Source of the DNA: Planctomycetaceae bacterium
Lineage (GTDB): Bacteria > Planctomycetota > Planctomycetia > Planctomycetales > Planctomycetaceae
Assembly (NCBI GenBank): GCA_021732415.1
Contig: JAKFVC010000068.1
Location: 1-35,365, forward strand
Direction: 5' to 3'
DNA length: 35,365 nt
The notes beneath the pieces are model-generated. The model was not told the origin of the DNA. It saw nothing but the letters and a program-made list of their open reading frames with translations, and searched no databases. Positions within the stretch are counted from its first letter, which is position 1. The number at the start of each line of letters is the position of its first letter. The translations under genes were made by a program, and so were the position numbers. Positions 30,079 to 35,365 of this stretch are shown in pieces.

Positions 30079-30107
30079 ATTCTAAACAGACCGGCTGACA
30101 GTTTCCA
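30079..30107 (-). promoter_or_regulatory. Candidate promoter ahead of the ExbB-ExbD genes
   Basis: On the minus strand, TGGAAA (30102-30107) is followed after 17 bases by TAGAAT (30079-30084). These match the consensus -35 and -10 at four and five of six bases. It lies in the 262-base gap upstream of the ExbB-like gene. Confidence 0.3.
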
Positions 30108-30150
30108 GACGTCCGGGACTTGACGTCTCGCATTTGTCAAGTTCGGGGTC

Positions 30151-31218
30151 TCAGCCTGCGGGTGCTGCTGGCGATTTCAGCTTTTCCGTCCACGGGCTGT
30201 TGGGATATTCCGAGGTCAACTTGTCGGCAGCCTCGTTCGCCCGGTCGGGTTGTTGCACGGCAGTCCACAACCGCGACAAGTGATACAACGCCTCGGGATG
30301 GAACGATTTTTCGGTCGAAAACAGCACGTCGACGTGCAAATAAGCGAGCAACGCGTCTTTGTTCTTGGCACTGGCCTGGAAGCAGTCACCCTGTCTTACA
30401 TACGCTTCGGCCTGGACCTTGGAGTCTTCCGGAGCCGATTGATTGATGACCTCATCGAGCAACTTGATGGCTTCCGGGAACTTGCTTTGCAGTTGCAGGC
30501 AGCGAGCCAGTCCCAGCTTGGCTTCCAGTTTGCGAGATTCCTCGGCCGGACCCATCGCCGTCATCCCGGCGACCGCTTCAAACTCCGTCTGGGCCTCCGC
30601 AGTCTTATTCTCCAGCAAGGCCACGCGAGCCAAAGCAATCTTCGACGCCATCTTTTGATCGTTGCCTGACGCTTTTCCCAAGGTTTCCGCGGCCGTTTTC
30701 GCAGCGGCGGCATCCTTATTCACCAGATTCAAGTCGACCAGCAAGCCGGCCGCATTGTAAAAGTGCCGGCTGTCACCATTCTTGCTTTGGAAATCGGCCA
30801 GCTTCTTCAACGCATCGGGAATCCTCTTGGGATCAGTCAGAGCGATGCGCGCCTGGGCACGCAATGTGAAGTAGTCGATATCCAGCTTCACGTTGGGGTT
30901 ATCACTCTTGTTGTCGGTGGCCGCTTTCGCAAAACCGTCGATGGCTTGCTGCAACCGACCGCCCGCTTCGTGATTTCGCGCCGACTTCAGCGCGGCGGGC
31001 TCGCCGTCCCACAGGATTTCGCTGACTTCGTTCGCGGGAATGTCTTTCTTTTCCCCTTTGGTCGTTTCGAAACTGACCTTGTCCTTGGTCACCCCGGTGA
31101 CCTTGCCGCTGCTTTTCGTCGCGACGCCACGTTGTTCGAGGACATCGGCGGCCGTCACCACGGACGCCGAACAGACCAACATCAGTGCCACCAATGACAG
31201 ACGAACGGTGCGAGGCAT
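30151..31218 (-). CDS. Secreted TPR-type repeat protein
   Basis: A 355-residue protein with a signal peptide (MPRTVRLSLVALMLVCSASV, cut near VTAAD). A short strand-rich module follows (GKVTGVTKDKVSFETTKGEK), then helical repeats with TPR character. Examples are RLQQAIDGFAKAATDN, GLARCLQLQSKFPEAIKLLD, and at the C-terminus YHLSRLWTAVQQPDRANEAA. Probably periplasmic scaffolding. The ATG has AGGA nine bases upstream; the open frame upstream of it is not needed. It lies between the 1154-aa TPR gene and the ExbB-like gene, in the same direction. Confidence 0.85.
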   Translation of the reverse strand: MPRTVRLSLVALMLVCSASVVTAADVLEQRGVATKSSGKVTGVTKDKVSFETTKGEKKDIPANEVSEILWDGEPAALKSARNHEAGGRLQQAIDGFAKAATDNKSDNPNVKLDIDYFTLRAQARIALTDPKRIPDALKKLADFQSKNGDSRHFYNAAGLLVDLNLVNKDAAAAKTAAETLGKASGNDQKMASKIALARVALLENKTAEAQTEFEAVAGMTAMGPAEESRKLEAKLGLARCLQLQSKFPEAIKLLDEVINQSAPEDSKVQAEAYVRQGDCFQASAKNKDALLAYLHVDVLFSTEKSFHPEALYHLSRLWTAVQQPDRANEAADKLTSEYPNSPWTEKLKSPAAPAG

Positions 31219-31396
31219 GGAACCAATTCCTTCGAGAATATACTGACTGCTGCGTGACTTATGTGAGTCGCGGAACGTCGTCAGACTTCCGCCGCATTTG
31301 AATAAACACAAGAATTCTTACGAATTCTTCTACCGGATTTCTGTGATCGATTGTTGGAGTTCAGTCCTATTGTTTATTGCAAGTCGTCAACAACCA

Positions 31397-31412
31397 TTGG
31401 GCTTACGCCCAA
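31397..31412. terminator. Small hairpin after the large TPR gene
   Basis: TTGGGC, loop TTAC, GCCCAA: a perfect six-base stem 13 bases past the large TPR gene's stop. There is no T-run, so it may be a repeat remnant, a processing site or a weak terminator. Confidence 0.35.
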
Positions 31413-31424
31413 CGCTCGCCTTCG

Positions 31425-34400
31425 TTAAGCCTTCGGCTTGGTGGGCGGTTTGGTTTTGGGACTGGCAGTCGCGGCCCCCGCGGAACTGGCCGTCGCACCC
31501 GCAGTCGACTTCGGTGCGGCCTTTTTAGCGGGTGGGGCTGCGACTACGATCTTCGGCATCTCGCCAGCGGCCAGGGATGCCAGTGACGGACGTTTGGGCT
31601 TGCTGCTCCTCATCACGAACCAGACGCCTCCACCGACCACAAACAACAACAGCACGCCACCCATCAGCAACATCGAAGAGCTTTGCGCCGTTTCTTCGCT
31701 TTTCGCAGCCCGCTTATTGTCGGCCACCGTCTGACGCTTTTTCTTCTTTACTGCCTGAACCTTCTTATCTTCTTCCGCTTCCTTGGCCTCAGCGGCCTTG
31801 GCCTCAGCGACCTCAGACTCGGGCGGATTGCGAACGATATCGGTAGGCGTCAAATTCATCGCCGTCTGGATCTCACGATGCAACCCATTGAACTTGGCAT
31901 ATTGAGCCTCGGTCATATTGATCTGCAGGGCCGTGCGCTGGATCTCGGTGATGGCCCGCCCCATTTCGCCCGTCTTTTTCGTGGCCTGCTTACCACCTTC
32001 AGGCATTGCCGCGGCCGCTTTGAACCGACACAGGGCAATGTTGTAGCGCGCTTCCAGGAACGAGTCCATATACTTAGCCGCCTCGGGAGACTGCATCAGT
32101 CGCTTGGACAGTTCGGCCCAGCCCCACATGCCAATGGGTTTCTGTTTCGTAGCCGTCAAAGCCTTATCCCCGCTCATCGCCACCGCCCATTGCTTGGGTG
32201 ATTCAGTCGTCCCGGCAGCAGCCCAGTCCTGGAAGACGTAACACGCTTCGGTCTGGGTATCGATGGCATTCTTGCGCTTCTGCAGGAGCTCCGTGATCCC
32301 TTCGACCGCGGCTTCGAACTCACCCGCCTTACGCTTGCAAGCCACCAGTTGTGCCTTCGCGGCCAGCAATTGCGGGTCGGTGCAGAACGTGGGGTCGCCT
32401 CCGGCCTTGGCGATCAATTCATTGTAGGCCGTGCTGCCCTGTGCAAAGTACGTTGCGGCAACCGTCTTGTCCGGGGTCCCTTCACCTAACGACACATACA
32501 TCGCACCGATCCAGGCCAGCGAGTTGTAATTCTGGCCTTCTTTGCGCGCCAGCATGTTCGACAGGAAGCTCTCGAACGACTTGAGAACCGTCTTGTGCTG
32601 ATCAGGATTGGCCTTGGCCAGACGATCCAGCTCTTCCTTGAACTGCTTGCCCAAAGCGATATAAATCGGAAGAATGTCCTGCCCCTGACCCGTGGCGATC
32701 TTTTCCAGCTCGGTCATCGCCTTGCGAGCGTTTTCCAGGTTCTGCAAGCCGATGTACGACCGCAGGATCTGCTTGTAAACTTCCTGGGCAAACCGGCCGC
32801 TCTTCACGCCGCTGGCCGGTCGCTTTTCCCCTTCCGCGACAGCGATGGCAGTGACAACCGCCCGCTTATCCGTTTCCAGCAACTTGAGCGCTTCGGCGTA
32901 TTGTGTGGTCTGATTGGCGATCTGGGCCAGCGTCAATTTTGCCGTCGCCAAGTCGTCCGGCAGCACTTCAGTGTCGGCCAACTTCGGCTCCAGGGTGGCG
33001 ATGACCTTCTTCAGAGTTTCCTGGGCCTTGGTCTGATATTCGAGCAACTTGGCGGCGGGAGGACGTTCGCCTTCGGGCTTGTTGTAGCCTTCAATGGCCG
33101 CTTCCCACAACGTCTGCCCCAGCATCAACTGCACCTTCAAATAGGATGCAGAATCAGCCGGCACTTTCTCGAACGTTTCGGCCGCTTTGCCGTAATCCTT
33201 GATCTGCAGATACATCTTGCCGAGCATTTCCAGGGCTTCAATCGCCTTCGGAGTTCCCGGCCAGGTCGCCACGATGAAGTCCGAAATCCCGATCACCTTC
33301 TCGATGTCGGTCTGCTTGTCGTTATTGCCCTTCGCGTTGTAGGCCTGCGCATAGGCGGCCATCGCCAGGTAGGCGGAATCAGACGGCAGTGATTCGGACT
33401 CTTCGTCCTTCGCATACCGCCGGGCCACGAATTCACCCAGTACCGCCGATTCGTAAGAACGCTTTTGCTCGTAGTAGACGTAGCACAACGAATACCGGCA
33501 GGTATTGACTTCCTTGATCTTCGAATCAGCCTTCCGCAACGACAAAGCGAGGTTCAACATCCGAGCCGTCTCTTCGAGATGGGCTTCGAAGGACTTCTGA
33601 TAACGCTTGATCTCTTCGGGATCCTTGGCGGCACGGATCAGATCCTTGTTTTCCTTGATCTTGTTGACCAGTTCGCGGGCCTTGCCGTAGGCCGTTTCAA
33701 AGTCCTTGGGGTCTGTGCCGTCGTAATTCAACGCGGCCATCAGGCGGGTGATCATGGCCTGCGACGGATCGCGATATTCGCCCCCCGTACGATTGACCAA
33801 ACGGGCCAGCCCCAGGGCCTCGGTCAGGACCTTCTTCTTGTCATCAGGCTTGACGTCACGCGCCTTAGCCATATTCTCCAGAGCGCGCGCCTTTTCGTAG
33901 CGAATCCCGGTCCCGTAGCGGGTCCGAATCATCTGGGGATTCGCCTTGATCCACTCGTCGGCCAGCTTATCGACGAGAATATAGTCGGCCTTCTTATCCG
34001 TATTGAGACAGATCAATTTGAAATGGGTCACCTGTGCCTGCAGGTTCTTCATCACGTTCGAGTCGGCATTGTGGCTCAGCAATTCGCCGTACAATCCGAG
34101 GGCTTTCAGCAGATCACCCTGTTCCTCGAAGCATTTGCCCTGGTACATGCGGGCATACAGACCAGCCACCTGGCTGCGATGCTTCTGATGAATCAGTTCG
34201 AACTTCCCGGCAGCGTCCTTCAGAGTCGACTGATACTTAGGGTCCTCTTTATCGTAAGCCTGGGCCTCTTCGTACTGGACGATGGCGACGTCTAGCTCCG
34301 CCCGGATCTTCATCCGTTCCGTATCGTTTTTGGCTTCGAATTTTTCGGTTTCCTTGGGATCAACGAAAGCACCGAAGTCTTTCCATTGCTTGTCGTACTT

Positions 34401-34889
34401 CGTCGCTGCATCCTGGAAGAGTTTGCGGGCGGCCTCGAAATTGTCTCGGGCCTGCTTCTGAAAGTCGGCTCGCTTATTGGCATTGCTGGGAGACCGCGAC
34501 TGGATCACCGCCACTTTGCCTTTGCCCACGAGCACATTACCGGCATCCGAGTTGGCTTTGGCAGCCTTGGGATGGTCCGGATTGGCCTTCAAGAATTGCT
34601 CGAGGAACGCCTGCGCACGACCGAGAGTGGCATTGGCCGCTTCCGGGTTGCGCTGCGTCTTCGCCAATTGAATCAGCGTCGCCGCCTTCTCGAAGGGAAT
34701 GATGGCCTTCACGTCCGGCGGGAGATCCGCGCGGCCTTCGACCGCTTCGAGATACTCCAGAGCCGTGTCGAAGTATTCCCGATCACGCAGGCCTTCGACG
34801 AAGTTCAAATAGGGTTCCGCTGCTGACAACCGTGAGGTCAGCAGACATAGAACCGACAAAAACACCAGGGCAAACCGGTGCCGTGCCAT
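31425..34889 (-). CDS. Large TPR-repeat protein with signal peptide and C-terminal membrane anchor
   Basis: A 1154-residue protein. The N-terminal signal is MARHRFALVFLSVLCLLTSR, cut near LSAAEP. About 1000 residues of helical TPR-like repeats follow, for example YDTALEYLEAVEG-type pairs near the start and ALEMLGKMYLQIKDYGKAAE in the middle. Near the end are a charged Ala/Glu/Lys segment, one membrane helix at about 1073-1094 (MLLMGGVLLLFVVGGGVWFV), and a Lys/Pro/Ala-rich tail of 60 residues. The expected topology is a periplasmic repeat body held in the inner membrane with a basic cytoplasmic tail. First gene of the TPR-ExbB-ExbD block. The ATG is taken because it begins the signal peptide; the ribosome site is weak. 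Confidence 0.88.
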   Translation of the reverse strand: MARHRFALVFLSVLCLLTSRLSAAEPYLNFVEGLRDREYFDTALEYLEAVEGRADLPPDVKAIIPFEKAATLIQLAKTQRNPEAANATLGRAQAFLEQFLKANPDHPKAAKANSDAGNVLVGKGKVAVIQSRSPSNANKRADFQKQARDNFEAARKLFQDAATKYDKQWKDFGAFVDPKETEKFEAKNDTERMKIRAELDVAIVQYEEAQAYDKEDPKYQSTLKDAAGKFELIHQKHRSQVAGLYARMYQGKCFEEQGDLLKALGLYGELLSHNADSNVMKNLQAQVTHFKLICLNTDKKADYILVDKLADEWIKANPQMIRTRYGTGIRYEKARALENMAKARDVKPDDKKKVLTEALGLARLVNRTGGEYRDPSQAMITRLMAALNYDGTDPKDFETAYGKARELVNKIKENKDLIRAAKDPEEIKRYQKSFEAHLEETARMLNLALSLRKADSKIKEVNTCRYSLCYVYYEQKRSYESAVLGEFVARRYAKDEESESLPSDSAYLAMAAYAQAYNAKGNNDKQTDIEKVIGISDFIVATWPGTPKAIEALEMLGKMYLQIKDYGKAAETFEKVPADSASYLKVQLMLGQTLWEAAIEGYNKPEGERPPAAKLLEYQTKAQETLKKVIATLEPKLADTEVLPDDLATAKLTLAQIANQTTQYAEALKLLETDKRAVVTAIAVAEGEKRPASGVKSGRFAQEVYKQILRSYIGLQNLENARKAMTELEKIATGQGQDILPIYIALGKQFKEELDRLAKANPDQHKTVLKSFESFLSNMLARKEGQNYNSLAWIGAMYVSLGEGTPDKTVAATYFAQGSTAYNELIAKAGGDPTFCTDPQLLAAKAQLVACKRKAGEFEAAVEGITELLQKRKNAIDTQTEACYVFQDWAAAGTTESPKQWAVAMSGDKALTATKQKPIGMWGWAELSKRLMQSPEAAKYMDSFLEARYNIALCRFKAAAAMPEGGKQATKKTGEMGRAITEIQRTALQINMTEAQYAKFNGLHREIQTAMNLTPTDIVRNPPESEVAEAKAAEAKEAEEDKKVQAVKKKKRQTVADNKRAAKSEETAQSSSMLLMGGVLLLFVVGGGVWFVMRSSKPKRPSLASLAAGEMPKIVVAAPPAKKAAPKSTAGATASSAGAATASPKTKPPTKPKA

Positions 34890-35282
34890 AGCGCTCGTTC
34901 CGTCTTAGGAATGGAATCAACTACTCCCCGGAGACGCCATGCTGCGAATCTCCGAAGTCGCCGTCGACGAGTCATGGCCCATGCACAACCCGGCGGCTGA
35001 TGACAAAATACGGAACCCGCAGGTCCGTGAATTGGCTCCTCTCAGCATAAACCCCAATTTGCCACGACGCAAGCAGAGGTCACACAGACAACGCGGTTCC
35101 GTACGGAATCTTGGGGAATTGGAATCAGGATTAGGATTTTTTAGCCACGGATGGACACGGATCAGGCCCCGAACGATTGCAGCATCCTGGGCAAACGAAA
35201 TCCCATTTTTGATGTGATCCGTCTCTATTCCTGTGTTTATCCGTGCCACAAACCCGTGATTTCTTTGTGAGGCGCAAACATT
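34890..35282. other. Intergenic region upstream of the TPR-ExbB-ExbD block
   Basis: About 390 bases with no convincing gene. It should hold the promoter for the 1154-aa TPR gene, but no good -35/-10 pair is seen. The right part contains the CACGGAT repeat pair. Confidence 0.5.
35140..35254. repeat. CCACGGAT...CACGGAT repeat pair in opposite orientation
   Basis: TAGCCACGGATGGACACGGA starts at 35140. The reverse-complement words ATCCGTCTCTATTCCTGTGT and TTATCCGTGCCAC occur at about 35216-35251. Together they make an imperfect inverted repeat. Confidence 0.6.
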
Positions 35283-35365
35283 TTATGCAGCCAACGATAC
35301 AAGTTGTTTTGTAGCAGCTTGTTGGGCTGCGAGTAATGCGGTGATCTGAACGCGACCAATATTGG
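35283..35365 (-). CDS. C-terminal end of a possible gene cut by the right edge
   Basis: On the minus strand a frame enters from the window edge and ends at a TAA. It reads N-I-G-R-V-Q-I-T-A-L-L-A-A-Q-Q-A-A-T-K-Q and then L-V-S-L-A-A. The Ala/Gln-rich helical ending looks like real protein, but 27 codons are too few to name it. Confidence 0.35.
   Translation of the reverse strand, partial: NIGRVQITALLAAQQAATKQLVSLAA

Overview
The window looks like a chromosomal segment from a planctomycete, probably order Planctomycetales. The grounds are gene content read from the translations: a PVC-type membrane-bound dehydrogenase/heme-binding protein fused to DUF1080, a DUF1501 protein with a twin-arginine leader, an ExbB plus three-ExbD cluster behind large secreted TPR proteins, an HpnE-type desaturase, and intergenic gaps filled with many families of palindromic repeats. 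No rRNA, tRNA, CRISPR array or transposase gene was found.

Region 1 (about 1-10350, minus strand) is a respiratory complex I operon read from right to left: nuoA, B, C, D, E, F, [antitoxin-toxin], G, H, I, J, with a possible further gene cut by the left edge. Iron-sulfur ligand motifs are intact in NuoB, E, F, G and I, and NuoG carries the extra N7-type motif. A PemK/MazF-like toxin-antitoxin pair sits between nuoF and nuoG in the same orientation. Most of the larger gaps in the operon hold palindromic repeats. One repeat supplies the last codons and stop of nuoE; another abuts the start of nuoD.

Region 2 (10484-17403, minus strand) holds a DinG/XPD-type helicase whose first Fe-S cysteine position appears to be serine, an HpnE-like FAD desaturase, an SNF2-family helicase and a small protein of unknown function. 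The gaps between them hold elaborate nested inverted repeats.

Region 3 (17890-24718, plus strand) has a PaaK-like adenylate-forming ligase and a 1754-residue secreted multidomain protein (lectin-like domain, beta-propeller dehydrogenase, HEAT-like region, cytochrome c, DUF1080, FG-GAP repeats).

Region 4 (24812-34889, minus strand) reads from right to left: a 1154-aa TPR protein with a C-terminal membrane anchor, a second secreted TPR protein, a TolQ/ExbB-like channel protein, three ExbD/TolR-like proteins, a membrane-anchored ComEA-like protein and a DUF1501 protein. The TPR-ExbB-ExbD block is the best candidate for a poorly described system: an inner-membrane proton-driven motor coupled to large periplasmic TPR proteins. 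The right edge holds repeats and the C-terminal end of a possible further minus-strand gene.
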